Positions 23,454-36,485 of a stretch of DNA of 64,000 nucleotides are shown here, one piece after another. Source of the stretch: Triglochin maritima (taxonomy: Eukaryota > Streptophyta > Magnoliopsida > Alismatales > Juncaginaceae); the NCBI GenBank assembly GCA_963682175.1, contig OY821784.1, positions 31,973,621-32,037,620 of the forward strand, in the 5' to 3' direction. Both the position numbers and the translations under genes were made by a program. Each line of letters begins with the position of its first letter. Positions within the stretch are counted from its first letter, which is position 1. Under the pieces are notes generated by a model. It did no database searches, was not told the origin of the DNA, and saw nothing but the letters and a program-made list of their open reading frames with translations.

Positions 23454-24425
23454 ATGTCTAATATCCAACCAATTGTGCGATCTATGATCGAAAAGAATCC
23501 TTTGCAAAATGATGGCTCAAACTTCATGAAATGGCAACTCAATCTTAACATCGTGTTGAGGTTTGAAAAACTATCTCATATTTTGAATGGTGAAATCCCA
23601 AAATTGAATGAGAAGACAACCGATAATGAGAAGGAGGCGATAGCCAAGTGGGAAGACCAAGAGAACAAAGTTCACGGTCTAATGTTGGCATCCATGGGTG
23701 ACTCGCTTCAAGCGAAATACTTGGATTCAAAACCCAAGAAGACCATGGAGGCTTTAACAAAGATGTTCATGGATAGTGCCCGAAAGAAGCGCTATAAGAC
23801 CACCATCGCACTCACAAGGTGCCATATGGCGGAGGGAACATCGGTATCTATGCATTTTCTCACGATGCAAGGATACCTTGAGAAATTGTCGAAGCTCTCT
23901 TCTCCAATGCCCGAGGACATTGCCGAAGATCTGATTCTTGGCTCTCTAGCCCCATCCTTCAAGGACTTTGTGATGCACTATCATGTGCGTGAAAAAGGGG
24001 TGAGTCTTGAGGAGCTTCACAACGCTCTCAAAACGGCTGAAGTTGACATGGGCAAAGGTCAGGACAATCACGTCCTAGCCGTCCATGAGAGGAGCAAAAA
24101 GATCAACAAAGGTAAAGGCAAATTTACCAAAGATACGTCAATCAGGAGCAAGGGAGTAGGAGGTACTCATGGGAGTACCTCAAGGGGGAAATTTTTCGAA
24201 TCTCCAACTCCCAACACGGAGTGCTTTCACTGCGGTGAAAAGGGACACATCCGACTGAATTGCCCCAAGTACAAGGAAGACCTTGAAAATGGGATGATTG
24301 AATGTAGGCGCCCGAGAAGCGCCATAGGTATGTTTGTTATTAAAATAAATTTAATCACCTCTATCCTTGATTTGGTAATGGTTACCGGATTTTGTGCTTA
24401 CATAATTTTGATGTGCAGCTATTGA
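23454..24425 (+). CDS. gag: E4 copia Gag, copy 2
   Basis: Same Gag as 16004-16975. Within the frame I see one replacement only, H to Y in the degraded protease end (CAYI instead of CAHI). UBN2-type Gag core, CCHC knuckle CFHCGEKGHIRLNC and the same premature end in the protease. Being an allelic-type duplicate, it adds no new function. Confidence 0.85.
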   Translation: MSNIQPIVRSMIEKNPLQNDGSNFMKWQLNLNIVLRFEKLSHILNGEIPKLNEKTTDNEKEAIAKWEDQENKVHGLMLASMGDSLQAKYLDSKPKKTMEALTKMFMDSARKKRYKTTIALTRCHMAEGTSVSMHFLTMQGYLEKLSKLSSPMPEDIAEDLILGSLAPSFKDFVMHYHVREKGVSLEELHNALKTAEVDMGKGQDNHVLAVHERSKKINKGKGKFTKDTSIRSKGVGGTHGSTSRGKFFESPTPNTECFHCGEKGHIRLNCPKYKEDLENGMIECRRPRSAIGMFVIKINLITSILDLVMVTGFCAYIILMCSY

Positions 24426-26908
24426 AGGATAGGAAGGAACTCGTGGAGAACGAGATGATATTGAAGATTGGAAATAGTACAACCATCACTGCGATTGTAC
24501 AAGATTCTATGGAGCTTCAATAGTCTAGTGATTTAAATTTATGCTTTGAAGAATGTTTGTTATATGCCTTCGATTAGCAAGAACATTTCTGTATCAAGTT
24601 TTAGATATGGATAAATTTTAATAAATATTTTAATTCTTGCTTGTCTATATCGAAGAATGGAATTTTCTATGCAAATACATTCATATAGAATGATTTCTAT
24701 TTGCTTGAAATAAATAATAAACAAACTCAAACAAACCATAACAAAAGAGAAACTAAGATAACTCACGTGAATGATACAATCTTGTAGCACATCGGATTGG
24801 TCAAATAAATGACCAAGAGACCTTTCAAGAAGAAAGGAGCGAAAACGAATAACTAATTGGATATGATACATTCTAATGTATGTGGTCCGATAAGTACAAG
24901 TGCAAGAGATGGTTTAAGGTACTTCATTTTGTTCACGGACAACTATAGTCATTATGGCTATATTTGTCTAATGGGAAGCAAATTGAATTCTTTGACAAGT
25001 TCAAGGAATTCGAGGGTGAAGTAGTGAACCGACTCAACAAGAATATCGATTCTCTATGAACGGTTCGTAGGGGTGAGTGCTTAGGATACCTAATTTGACT
25101 CATTCCTAAAGTAGGAATAGGATATTGCTCGACATGGTTCGATCAATAATGAGTCAATTTAAATTGCCAATTTACTTTTGGAATTATGCACTACAAATAA
25201 TGACAAACTCACTAAATAATGTTCCATCCAAATCCGTGGAGAAATTGGTTTATGAGCTATGGAGTTGAAAGACACCTAAGCTCAACTTTCTCAAGATTTG
25301 GGGTTGTGAGGTCTACGTCGAGAAATTGATGTCGACCAAACTTCAACCAAAAACGGATTAAGTGCTTCTTTATAGGTTATCCTCGTATGACAAGAGGGTA
25401 CTACTTTTGATATATCACCTCCAATCGAAAGATTGTAGAGAGAGATATGTTTTTCTGGAATTTCTGGAAAAGAGAGAAAAGTAGTGGGAGTTGAGTTGAG
25501 CTTGAGAAAACTCAAGATACTCTACAAGATCATGATGTGAATGTTGCATTCAAGATCATGAAAGCCCAGCCGAGATTCATTTGGTTAGTGGGAGCGTGAG
25601 CGAGAGATCCTTACAAGAAATTGTGAGAGAATCCCAATCATCCTCACCTAGTGTGCGTTCGAGAGTCGAACATGAAACTATTCCTCAAGAAATTGTGGAA
25701 GAAGCTCGAGAGACACGAGAAGAACCAAAAGAACTAAGAAGGTCAATGAGGGAAAGGAAGAAACCCAATAAGTATTTGGGACTTCATGAGATCATGGTAC
25801 TAGATACCAAAGATCCCTCGACCTTCCGAGAAGCAATAGAAAAGACTCCAAACTATGGTTAAAAGCCATGGAATCCGAAGTAGAATCCATGTATGATAAT
25901 CAAGTATGAAACTTGATTAGCCTTCCTCAAGAGAAAATATCATTTGGTATAAATGAGCTTTTAGGAGGAAGATGGACATGGATAGTAACTTGACAACCTA
26001 CAAAGCAAGGCTTGTAGCAAAAGTTATACTCAAATTCAAGAAATTGACTTTGATGAAATTTTTGAGAAGTTGCCATATTAAAATCTATTCGGATTATGCT
26101 CACTATTACCGCATTTCACAATTGTGGGATATGGAAGATGGATATCAAAATGGCGTTCCTTAAACAGGAACTGGGAGGAGGATATGTACATGGTACAACC
26201 TCAAGGTTTTGATGATCCAAATAGTAGCGAGAAGAAATACAAGTTTCGAGAATCTATTTATGGATTGAAGCAAGCATCGAGGAGTTGGAACAGACGCTTT
26301 GACGAAGAGGTGAAGAAAATTCACTTCATTCAAAGTAAAGGAGTACCTTGTATATACAAGGAGATTAGTGGGAGCCATGTAGTACTTCTGATCTTATATG
26401 TCGATGACATATTGCTCATGAGCAATCATATACCTTTGCATTAGCAAACGAGAAATTTCGTTGAAATCAGTGTATTCAATGAAAAGAAAAGGATGAGGCT
26501 CAACAAATCTTGAGAATCAAGATACATTGAGATACGTCCTGTAGACTCATTGGCTTCGGTCAACGTGCATACATTGACAAGGTCTTTGGAAATGTTCAGG
26601 GTGAACAATTCCGATATGGACAATATGCCAATAAGTATGAGTATAGGTGTGCAACTCAAGAAGTCTCAATGTGCTCAATCACACAAAGACTTGGAGTACA
26701 TGAAGGTATCCCTTATGCTTCGGCAAAAGGAAGGACCATGTACACAATGACTTGCACAAGACTCAATATCTCGTATGCTCTAAACGTGACAAGTGGTCAC
26801 CAATCCAACGCAAGTCCTAATCGTAGGATTGCGGTCAAGAATATTCTGAAGTACCTTAACCGGACTAAAGATAAGGTTCTTGTTTATGGAAGACAAAGGA
26901 GAAAATAG
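24426..26908 (+). pseudogene. pol: E4 copia pol remnant, copy 2
   Basis: Same order and lesions as copy 1: integrase pieces, linker (25581-25862), RT with LYVDDILLMSN (26184-26444) and RNase H-proximal part (26669-26908). Differences from copy 1 are a few point changes, for example GTTCACGGAC for GTTCATGGAC near 24930, three changes near 25480-25500 and one near 26140. Confidence 0.85.
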
Positions 26909-27268
26909 CCGAGGGCTGTTTTGATGCAATTTTTATAGGAATTCTAGACAATAAGAGGTTGGAGTGATGATGCGTCATCATTATCGAAGGTGGAGGTATG
27001 AGCTAGTGTAGTTAGGAGTAATATCACTACAGCTAACTCAACCACCAACGAAAGACAAAATAAATAAATAGGTGGACACAACAGTGACACAACTGATCCA
27101 TTCAACAAACCTTCATACCAAGCTAAGAGACGAAATATATTTCGAGTCCATGGATCCGAGGATCCATGTGGATTGGCTTGATAGGTGATTTAGGAAGGTT
27201 ACCCTAGTTATTAATGTTTTATACATTGAGAATGTATGTGAAATAAACTTTGATAACAAGTGGGAGAT
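26909..27268 (+). other. E4 3' untranslated region and PPT, copy 2
   Basis: Copy of 19459-19818, ending AAGTGGGAGAT before LTR3. Confidence 0.75.
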
Positions 27269-29390
27269 TGAAGGGAATGTGTTCTAAAAGTTTTACTTTT
27301 AAATGTCAATTATTATGAATTGAATGAGAAATCATTTTGTTCTTTGTTTATGTTATTCGTCTTTTAGAAGTGTTAAGGAAGAGGCTCTTGGTCCTTAACC
27401 GTAGAGCTCTAAAAGATATTGGTTTACATAAAACAAAAGATATTCGCAATCATGGTAATTAACATGGAACATTAATTACCGAGTTAAGATTGTCGTGTTG
27501 GTCATAGATCATTGTAGCTCTACAAGTGAGTGACAACACGAGTATGCAAAAGAGGAAAATATTACTTTTGTATATTGAATAGACCTAATAAGTAAAATAT
27601 TATAGAAATGTGTTTCTGTGTCATTAATATTTTACTGTGTCTTTGGTCCTTTGATATGAGACTTATATCTAATCACTTAAGGAATACTTAATTAGATCAG
27701 TGTCTTGAACTATCGATCAGTGTAGTGTAAAGGCATTGGTTGGTTAAGTACAACTTTTGTTGGAGAAGATAGTTAGTCGAAAGATTATCATTGCCCCTCT
27801 TAATTGAGTGATGATATTAGTGGGCCCCTTGATAAAGCAAAGTTATAATGTGCACAATGTGATTTGAGTTAAGTCACATATTTATAACTAGCTTAAAGAG
27901 ATCAAGAAATGAATACTAATACAAAGATGACACAATACTACTTTGTGTATATTCTTAATATCATGAGGCAAGGGACGGACACAAGTGGTGCACTCCATCA
28001 CTAAATGGATCGGGTTTTAGTTCGAGTGGAATTAAGACATCTAACTAATTGGGAGCTATAATGTGTAGCTAGATACCGCTTATAGCTTGTGATATTAAGC
28101 TCTTAATATCACTGCCAACTTAGTTTAGATCCTCCCATAGGTCACACCGCAAAAACCGTGAAACAAGAAGCTTGATTTTTGGTTCATATGATGTGTCGGG
28201 TTTCTTATAGAAAATATGACACATGTGGTGAACAAGTAAAATCAATTATGTAATATATAACATAATTAGAATCATGATAAATTCATATGACATGCATATA
28301 TTATGAGGTGCAATAATTTATTGTTGCATATGATAATATATTGCATAAGTTGTGAATTTGCTAAAACCCCCTCAAGTTCAAATTTTGTTGGAAATAAATC
28401 CAAAATTTGAAAAAGGCAAAATCGGGTAAAAGTTCGGTAATCCGTTGAGGTTCGGTCGACCGAAGGATCTGTGGATCGGTCAACCAAACATGGAACGGAT
28501 AGTCATATTTGATTGACCGAACTTGACCAAAGTGCCTGGAACTTTGGTACGGTGTACCGAACCAAAATCGGTCGACCGAATAATATTAAGTTCCGATATT
28601 TTCGGTTAACCGAATGGCACTCGGTCTTAGACGAGAATTCGTCCGATCGGTTAAGGAGAATTTTTCCCTTTAAGAATCGGTCATCCGTCTAGTACTCGGT
28701 CAACCAATCGTGACATATTCGGTTAACCGAATGGGTCTCGGTCAACCGAACAGCGATTGATTTTCTGCCTTTGATTATTAAGAGATTAATTTGATTGATG
28801 GTTGGATTAGCTCCAAACTTGGTCAAACGTTTTGTGGGTGCATGTAATACATGAAGGAATTAATTTATGAGAGAAAATATAAAGAAAAACGTGGCTAAAG
28901 AATAGCCATGATTAAGAGTAAGATTGGAACCTATAAATAGGTCCTTATTCTCCCTAATTCGTACACACAATTCAATAATTATTTTCTCTCTTAATTCACC
29001 ACAAAAACCCACGAAAATTCTCTTAGTTTTCTAAGTCTTTGGAAGGAGAAATCTCAGAGGCTAAGGAAGGGGTTTGTAGCTAGATTCTAAGCTTGTTTGG
29101 AGATCGATTGGCTAGCTCCTTTCTCTCCAACCTTGTTTAGGGTTTCGGTGAACACTCGGAGGCATCCGGCGTGGCGAGAAGCATCCCCAACGTCTCCGAA
29201 TCTTCAAGAAGTTTTTGAGAACTTCTAGGTATGAATTTTGGAGCCCTTGTTTGTTTTAATAGAGTTTTGAAACTAGATGTTAAAACAAACCGATGCATGC
29301 ATGAAATAAATCAAAGAAAATTATAATTGATCCTTATTATACATAAAAATTTCGAAAATATATATGTATAATTAAACATGAAATCCTACA
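27269..29390 (+). repeat. E4 LTR3
   Basis: 2122-bp right LTR ending ATCCTACA, followed by TSD TATTC. It carries its own changes in the right half, several of them C to T or G to A (GGCGTGGCG, AATTTTGG, CCAAACATGG), which LTR2 lacks. Palindrome array at 28433-28751. Confidence 0.93.
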
Positions 29391-30223
29391 TATTCTTCCT
29401 ACTAGAAGTGAGGCCTTGAAGCACACACTAAAGTAGGAGGATGCTACTTGAAATGTGAGTCATTTTATCAATAAAGTTTTGTGTTTCTTTCATTGTTTGT
29501 TTATGCTTCTTTTATTGTTTGTGCATGTTTTAGTTTAATCATCTTTTATTTCTAGCTTAGTTTTAATATGCTTTCTTTGCTTAGTTTAATAATTAGTGTA
29601 ATATTTAGTGAGTAGTTTCATCCCCTTTGGGGGGTGGAGTAGATGTACATACATGCATTAGAGAATGGGATGAATGCTTTATTTTTGATGTGTTGATAAA
29701 ACATGAATGTATGCTTGCTTGTTTAGCATAGAATTTATAAGTTGATGAGTTTTGCCAAAATGATTAGACACCTCTCATGCTTGTTTAGGTTCTGAAATAA
29801 ACAACTTGCATATGTAAATGTTAATCAACTAAGTTGGTGAATAGATTGATAGGTTTTGCCATAACATTTAGACACTTCCTATGCTTCATAAACACCACCT
29901 TCATGTGCTTAAAGAATGTATTCTACACCCACCTCTTTGCATGTGTGCACGCACTCCACCCCTTAGGGGTTTTCCCATTTCTGTATTCCAGCATTCTTCA
30001 TTTTTTCTTAGCTTAGTTGTCATTTCATTGTTTGTTTCTTTCGGTCGCATTTCAAACTTCTTAGAGTAGTTTAGTGTAGAGTAGCATAATCAATCTTTCT
30101 CCCCCAATTTTTGCCACTTGATTTCGTACAAGCAAGAGGCTACTCACCTCCCTGAGGACGACCTGTACTTGCCACCGCTTCATCGCGGCCGTGCACTTGC
30201 GGTTTAAATTAAAACGTTCAACA
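29391..30223 (+). repeat. E3 3' LTR, right part
   Basis: Begins with the second TATTC of the E4 TSD, then continues the E3 LTR (AATAAA near 29471, U5 end CGTTCAACA at 30215-30223). Followed by TSD TGCAC of E3. Confidence 0.93.
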
Positions 30224-30228
30224 TGCAC

Positions 30229-32623
30229 CACCTAGGACTCTGAGGGATCGGTGCTGCCCAACGATGGCTGTTCAGCCATCGTGCATCGTTATGCCCACCA
30301 TACCGGGTCGCGAATTCGAACTAAAGGCACATTACATTAGTATGTTGCCCAAGTTCACCTCTAAGGAAGACACATATCTGTTCCTTAGAGAATTTCAGGA
30401 AATCTGCTCCCTTATGCAATACCAGCATATCTCTGTGGAGGCAGTGAGTCTTAAATTCGTGCCACTAGCACTGAAGGACGACGCTAAGAAATTGTTATAT
30501 AGTCTAGCTGAAAGATCTATTAGGAGTTGGGCCGAGTTTGTTCAAGTGTTCTTTAAAAAATATTTCCCCAACCATAAGACTAGTAGGATTAGGAATGAAA
30601 TTGTTGCATTCGTTCAATCTGAGAGTGAGCCATTTTATTCCTATTTAGAAAGATTTAAAAGTCTGTTGACCCAATGCCCTCATCATGGAATTCCAAGATG
30701 ACAATTGTGCCAAATTATTTATGAGGGATTGACACCTACATCTAGGGTTATGGTAGAATCTGTAAGCCAAGGAATCTTCATGTCCAAAAATGAGAATGAT
30801 GCTTGGACTTTTCTTGAGAATTTAGCCGAAAATAGTATGCAATGGGACATTGCTAGAGCACTGAATAACTCGAGTATTGGATCTAGAATAGCAAGTCAAC
30901 CAGGTGTCTTAGCTGTAGATGCTACTGTAGCTGCTGAAGCAAAACTAGCTACCCTTATGCGTAGAATGGAAAGTCTAGAGCTAAAAACCCGACCCCTAGT
31001 GAATCAAGCCTCTTCTATCCCTTGCTCTAGATGTGGTCAAACTGGTCATATAATGGAGGATTGTGCGGACGTGGAACAAGTTAATGCTGCATTTAACCAT
31101 TCTAGAGATGACCCATACGCATCAACCTATAACCCGTGTTGGCGTAATCATCCCAATCTTTCATGGAACAAAAAGGTCAACCTCCTAGACAACAACCAAA
31201 CTCGTATAACAAAAATAATACATCATCTGGGTTTAGTAACAATGGAGATTATGATGTTAGGTTGACTAGCTTGGAAAATTTGGTTAAAACTTTTATGCAA
31301 ACAACCACCCAATCCTTCCACAGGCTAGAAACACAGGTCAGCCAACTAGCACAAATTGTAGGTGAAAGAGAAAAGGGTCAGTTTCCAAGTCAACCTGAGG
31401 TGAATCCAAGACCTAATAATCAATATCAGCCCTATCAACCACCTCTAGGAAGTAACAACCCTAGACCGGTTCAAATGGTTAATGAGGAATGACTGTTCCA
31501 ACAAATAAATGCAGTAGTATCATTACGGTCTAGAAAACACGTTGATAACAATGTGGTAAATCCTAAGGATCCTAATCAATCTAGCCGTCAAGCACCCACA
31601 CGTGACCTGACCATTGAACCTGAAGTCCAATTTGAAAAGCCCAACACACCTACTCAACCTGACCCTATAGCTCAACCTAAGCGAGTCTATGTTCCTAAAG
31701 CCTCATTCCCCAATAGACTCAAGAAGAGCTCAAGTGCACAAATGGAGAAAATCTTGGAAGTATTTAAGCAAGTTAAGGTGAATATTCCACTCCTAGATAT
31801 GATTCAACAAATACCTGCTTATGCTAAATTCTTAAAAGATCTGTGCACTAAAAAGAGAAAAACAAACGTACCAAAGAAGGCATTCTTAACTGCAAACATA
31901 AGCTCTATTCTGTCAAACTCGTCTCCTATAAAGTATAAGGACCCTGGGTGTCCCACAATTTCATGTGCGATAGGAGATACTTTTATCAACAAAGACCTTT
32001 TAGACGTTGGTGCTAGTATTAACTTACTCCCGTTCTCTGTCTATGAGCAACTAAACCTTGGTCCACTAAAACCCTCTAAGACAACCCTTCAATTTGCTGA
32101 TTGCTCTATTAAGAAACCAAGAGGTATAGTAGAGGATGTTTTGATTAAGGTTGGTGACTTCATTTACCCAGTGGATTTTGTCATTCTAGACACTGAACCA
32201 GTTGTCAATCCTAAGAAACAAATCCCTGTAATACTAGGCAGACCCTTTTTAGCCACTTCTGAAGCTTTGATAAATTGTCGAAATGGGCTAATGCAACTAT
32301 CTTTTGGAAACTTAAAAGCTGAATTTAATATCTTTCATGTTGATAATGAACCAGAAATAGTATGCAATCAAAGTGATGTTGTGATGAGATCGCGTATCTA
32401 TAAGATTTCTGAATCAAATAAATCATCAGAAAATCAGAAAGAAAGTGAGAAAAAGGGGAGTAATTCATCTACCCACCCACTATCACTCGAGCAAATAAGA
32501 AAACAAATACATGTGAGGGGTGTGGAATCTGTGCCTCAGGACTCTCAGTGCAACATGGGGAACAATTCAACTGGATACATGCACCAACATGGTGACATTC
32601 AATCCAATTTTGACTATGGTTGA
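30229..32623 (+). pseudogene. E2 gag-protease unit 1 (rest)
   Basis: Continues the gag cut at 4562. Retrotrans_gag region (FVPLALKDDAKKLLY, FFKKYFPNHKT), then TGA at 30699-30701 where E5 has TGG (PRWQLCQ). The CCHC knuckle CSRCGQTGHIMEDC follows near 31025. A frameshift lies near 31165 (AACAAAAAGGTCAA against AACCAACAAGGTCAA in E5) and TGA at 31490 replaces GGA. The protease is open at 31553-32623, but its active site reads LLDVGASINLLP; the flap ILGRPFLAT is intact. The 100-residue tail resembles E5 and lacks the GWRV motif of E3/E6. Dead. Confidence 0.88.
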
Positions 32624-32873
32624 CACTGAACAAATTCAACCCCTCTAGCGCAAGTTGACTCAGGTAATAAGTGCATTTGCTTTATCTTTGCATACATTGA
32701 GGACAATGCATGATTTAGGTGTGGGGGGTGTTTATCTATCTATCTGTTTTATTTTTGGTTTAAAAAAAAATAAAAAAAATCAATGTTTCATGACATAGCT
32801 TAAGATTGAACTGTCAAAACCCATGTACAAATTGCATTGAGTTTTTGTTCCTTATTATATAGTTCTGCTTGTG
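32624..32873 (+). other. E2 3' untranslated region, unit 1, with internal PPT
   Basis: TTGAGGACAATGCATGA precedes AGGTGTGGGGGGTG (32716-32730), the internal polypurine-like tract. The UTR breaks off at about 32873, where GCTTGTGGAAAT switches to gag sequence again; in the other elements about 0.8-1 kb more would follow before the 3' LTR. Confidence 0.8.
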
Positions 32874-33809
32874 GAAATCTGCTCCCTTATGCAATACCAG
32901 CATATCTCTGAGGAGGCAGAGCGTCTTAAATTCGTGCCTCTAGCATTGAAGGACGACGCTAAGAAATGGCTATATAGTCTAGCCGAAAGATCTATTAGGA
33001 GTTGGGCCTAGTTTGTTCAAGTATTCTTAAAGAAATATTTCCCCAACCATAAGACTATTAGGATTAGGAATGAAATTGTTGCATTCGTTCAATCTGAGAG
33101 TGAGCCGTTTTATTCCTATTTAGAAAGATTTAAAAGTTTGTTGACCCAATGCCCTCATCATGGAATTCCAAGATGACAATTGTGCCAAATTATTTATGAG
33201 GGATTGACACCTACATCTAGGGTTATGGTAGAATCTGTAAGCCAAGGAATCTTCATGTCCAAAAATGAGAATGATGCTTGGACTTTTCTTGAGGATTTAG
33301 CCGAAAATAGTATGCAATGGGACAATGCTAGAGCACCGAATAACCCGAGTATTGGATCTAGAATAGCAAGTCAACCCAAACCAGGTGTCTTAGCTGTAGA
33401 TGCTACTGTAGTTGCTAAAGCAAAACTAGCTACCCTTATGCGTAGAATGGAAAGTCTAGAGCTAAAAACCCGACCCCTAGTGAATCAAGCCTCTTCTATC
33501 CCTTGGTCTAGATGTGGTCACACTGGTCATATAATGGAGGATTGTGCGGACTTGGAACAAGTTAATGCCGCATTTAACCATTCTAGAAATGACCCATACG
33601 CCTCAACCTATAACCCGGGTTGGCGTAATCATCCCAATCTTTCATGGAACCAAAAGGTCAACCTCCTAGACAACAACCAAACTCGTATAACAAAAATAAT
33701 ACATCATCTGGGTTTAGTAACAATGGAGATTATGATGTTAGGTTGACAAGCTTGGAAAATTTGGTTAAGACTTTTATGCAAACAACCACCCAATCCTTCC
33801 AAAGGCTAG
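32874..33809 (+). pseudogene. E2 gag unit 2, left part (tandem duplicate)
   Basis: A second copy of gag starting inside the capsid region (GGAAATCTGCTCCC, equal to 30399 onward). It shares with unit 1 the TGA for TGG at PR*QLCQ and the frameshift after the CCHC, so these lesions predate the duplication. It has its own TAG near 33008 (SWA* for SWAE), and the CCHC's second C is mutated (WSRCGHTGH). Interrupted by E5 after GCTAG (33805-33809). Confidence 0.88.
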
Positions 33810-35037
33810 TGATGCATTGCATACATTGCATCATATTTCTTTCATTTAGATTACTTTTACATCAATAAATGCTACTAAGGTATGTGTTTAGTCTTATTTA
33901 CAGAATACGGGGACCTGAATGCAATTTACCCACATCCCGAGCATAAACGCATGCAAAAGACTCATTTCTATCATAAAGACGAAGTTCAAGATTATCGGGT
34001 TACGAATGGAAATGTATCCAAGCATAGAAGCATTCAAGTACTAATTGCAAAAAGAACAAGGACTTAAGCACAAAACTAACCGGGGACTTAACTGCAAAAA
34101 GTCAAGGACCTAATTACAAATCACGAGTAGCTTTTATTCTCTTGGAGAAAATATATAGAAAAATCAATGTATATCTCCAAATATGTGAAAGAATTAATCC
34201 GGAGTTCAAAAGAATGGAAAGAATCAATCCAGACGCGCAAAGAAGGATCAAATCATACTTTAAACATTCAACCAAAATTCGGACAAAATCAGGCCAGATT
34301 GTGCGGCGTTTCCGCCGCACCACACACACAATGTGCGGCGTTTCCGCCGCCCAAGCATCGATCCGCGTCTCCCAATTTCGTCCAGTCGTGTCTGGACACG
34401 TGTACTTTCCAATATTATACCTAGATCCCTTGTATCAACTATAAATAGACCCGAGAACGATGTTAGAAGGGTCCTTAGTCTTTGGTGGTAGTTTTTATTC
34501 TTAATCTTAGTTTTGTATTCTTCTTTTCATTAATAAAATTCTGTCTTTTATTTCTTACTTTTAGTTTTCTTTTGTAATGTCTCAAGGACCCCTTCTTCCT
34601 CCCTCTATGAGTTTCTAACTCCTTCCAAAGGGTGGAGGTGACGGATTAGGGTGAAGAGAAGATGAATGAATGTTATTATTTTAATTTCGTGTTAGTATAT
34701 TTTGATTACTTGAGTTTATGTTAAATCATTTATCATGTAATGCTTTATAACTAATATGATTTATTATAAGTTTCTAAATTCTCTGATCTAAACCTTAAAT
34801 CTAAACCTCCACCCGACGGAATTCACATCTTTGTCCTTGCTTTAGTTTTAATTGTTTTTGTTTCTTGCTTTAAATAAATAAAACCCAAAAATCTCAAAAC
34901 CCAATTATTTCTTCTCTCCTTCTTTCCCCCAATCGAAATCACACTAATAACAAAATCTCTCCCTCCTTGTGTTCGACCCGTATTTGCCACGTCTTCATTG
35001 ATGCCGTGCACTTGCGGTATAAATTTAATTCTCATCA
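33810..35037 (+). repeat. E5 LTR-c (5' LTR)
   Basis: 1228 bp, TGATGCATTGCATACA to TTCTCATCA. Two hairpins precede TATAAATA (about 34440): GTGCGGCG-TTTC-CGCCGCAC (34301-34320, perfect 8-bp arms) and GCGGCG-TTTC-CGCCGC (34335-34350). AATAAA-like polyadenylation signal near 34532. Confidence 0.93.
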
Positions 35038-35043
35038 AGTTTT

Positions 35044-35061
35044 TGGCACCGTTGTCGTGGA
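35044..35061 (+). other. E5 primer-binding site, mutated
   Basis: TGGCACCGTTGTCGTGGA, three changes from the tRNA-Asp complement seen in E2 and E3. The changes probably arose after insertion. Confidence 0.8.
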
Positions 35062-36485
35062 GGCGACGCAGATTTTGTTTTTTTTGTTAATTTCGATTTT
35101 ATTCTGTTTATCTTGTGCGCGATCTGAGTATTTGGATTTGTGTTTCAGGAGACAACAGAGTGCGCTGCGAAATCCGAGCACCATCTGAGCTAAACGAGCG
35201 GCGAAATCGCCGCACCTGAAGAACAACTGGCGGCGAATCCGCCGCACAAGCGAAGCATCTGGGCTTCAAATTTTTCTGGGGTTAGCACCATCTCTGGGTG
35301 GACGCGTGGAGCTACTGAAATTTCGAGAGCGGGCGGCGAACCCGACTGAGCATTGCGTAGGTAACCTTTGTTGCCTTTTTCCTCGTAATTTCTAGTTTCA
35401 GAAAATTTCCTTTTATTAGAATTGCACGTGTTAAGCTTAAATTCCATAATTGGCAATAATTCAACTCTGACCTAAAAATTGGCAAAACTAGAAGAACTTA
35501 GTGCATGCATCATATAATGTTTTGTTTGCATTATTCTTCCTAAATTCTTGCAAATTATTTTTATTGTTGAAGAGTGTTGGAGGCAAGGTACGTATCGCGT
35601 TTTAACGATTGCATTTAAGCATATAATTTTGTTTGCATACAACCTTGCAATTGCCCCCCACTAAAGACCATTGTTTGACTATCTTTGCTAGATCTAAGTT
35701 AAACTATCTTAAGGGCAACTCCATAGGCAAAGATACGGTGGGGATTTCATCACCCTTCCGTGGGCCACAAATCACAATCCTAAAGTGTCACCTAAGCCTT
35801 AAATTTAAAATCAATTAGACATTGGCCCCTAAGGACTCAGACTCATTTAAGGAGAAGAATTGGTTTGACTTGCTATGACCTGAAGCCAATTGAATTTAAT
35901 TTGGTGTCTAGAAAGTGTTTTTGTGTTGACGTAAGTCTTCCAAGCGAAGTGGTTGTCTAATTGGCACCGACTCTGTCGGAAGCGCCCCCACTAGCTATAC
36001 ACGGCCTGGCCAAGTTGGTTTGATTAGTGAGGGAGGTGAATCAAGCGAATCAATTCGACTCAACCAGTTAGGAGTCGTCTAGATCTAAGCGACACTAGGT
36101 CTAGGATTGTTTGAACCGTGCTTTCTTAGGAATTTTCTGACCAACCCTCTTTCTATTTTTAGAGTTAGGTTTCCCTTCTCATCTGAGTCTTCGTTCTCTT
36201 CTCACCTAAATTCTCTAGATTAGGATTCCTTTATTATCTTTCCCAATTCTATTGTCTGTTTCCCTTAAAAAAACATTAAAAAAACGAAAATTAAAAAAAA
36301 AATTGTAATTAATTCTTGAAATTAAATTTGGAATTTAAATTTCGAATTTGAATTCAAAAATTGATTCAACCCGGTGCACTCAGATCTGGATTCGGGACTT
36401 GAGTAATCGACTCTCACGAGTTCATCTAGATTCCAGTCTGGAACTTAGCCCCAATCCACCTGTTACACCACCTCACCTAGATCCA
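35062..36485 (+). promoter_or_regulatory. E5 leader
   Basis: Two hairpins, GCGGCG-AAAT-CGCCGC (35198-35213) and GCGGCG-AATC-CGCCGC (35230-35245), AAG|GTACGT near 35587, and the conserved leader block from about 35711 to 36140 shared with E2, E3 and E6. A-rich tract near 36268-36305. No gene recognised. Confidence 0.6.

Larger units (their letters stand above)
12366..29390 (+). mobile_element. E4: Ty1/copia tandem array, three LTRs and two internal regions
   Basis: LTR1 (12366-14487), internal 1 (14488-19818), LTR2 (19819-21937), internal 2 (21938-27268), LTR3 (27269-29390). Only the outer LTRs are flanked by a TSD (TATTC at 12361-12365 and 29391-29395). The repeat period is 7450 bp and the two internal regions differ at only a handful of visible sites. 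LTRs of 2.1 kb start TGAAGGGAATGTG and end ATCCTACA; the PBS is TGGTATCAGAGC (tRNA-Met); the PPT is AAGTGGGAGAT. The gag is well preserved and pol heavily degraded in the same way in both copies, so decay preceded the duplication. Confidence 0.93.
4563..30223 (+). mobile_element. E3: Athila-like gag-protease element, second family
   Basis: LTRs start TGATTGACATCATTTC and end CGTTCAACA; TSD TGCAC is perfect. PBS for tRNA-Asp, one gag-protease frame with a single nonsense codon, two PPT-like tracts and no RT or integrase. LTR sequence is unrelated to E2/E5/E6 apart from the U5 end (CGTGCACTTGCGGT) and PBS, but Gag, protease and leader are clearly related. The 3' LTR is split by E4. This is the best preserved gag-protease element of the window along with E5. 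Confidence 0.9.
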
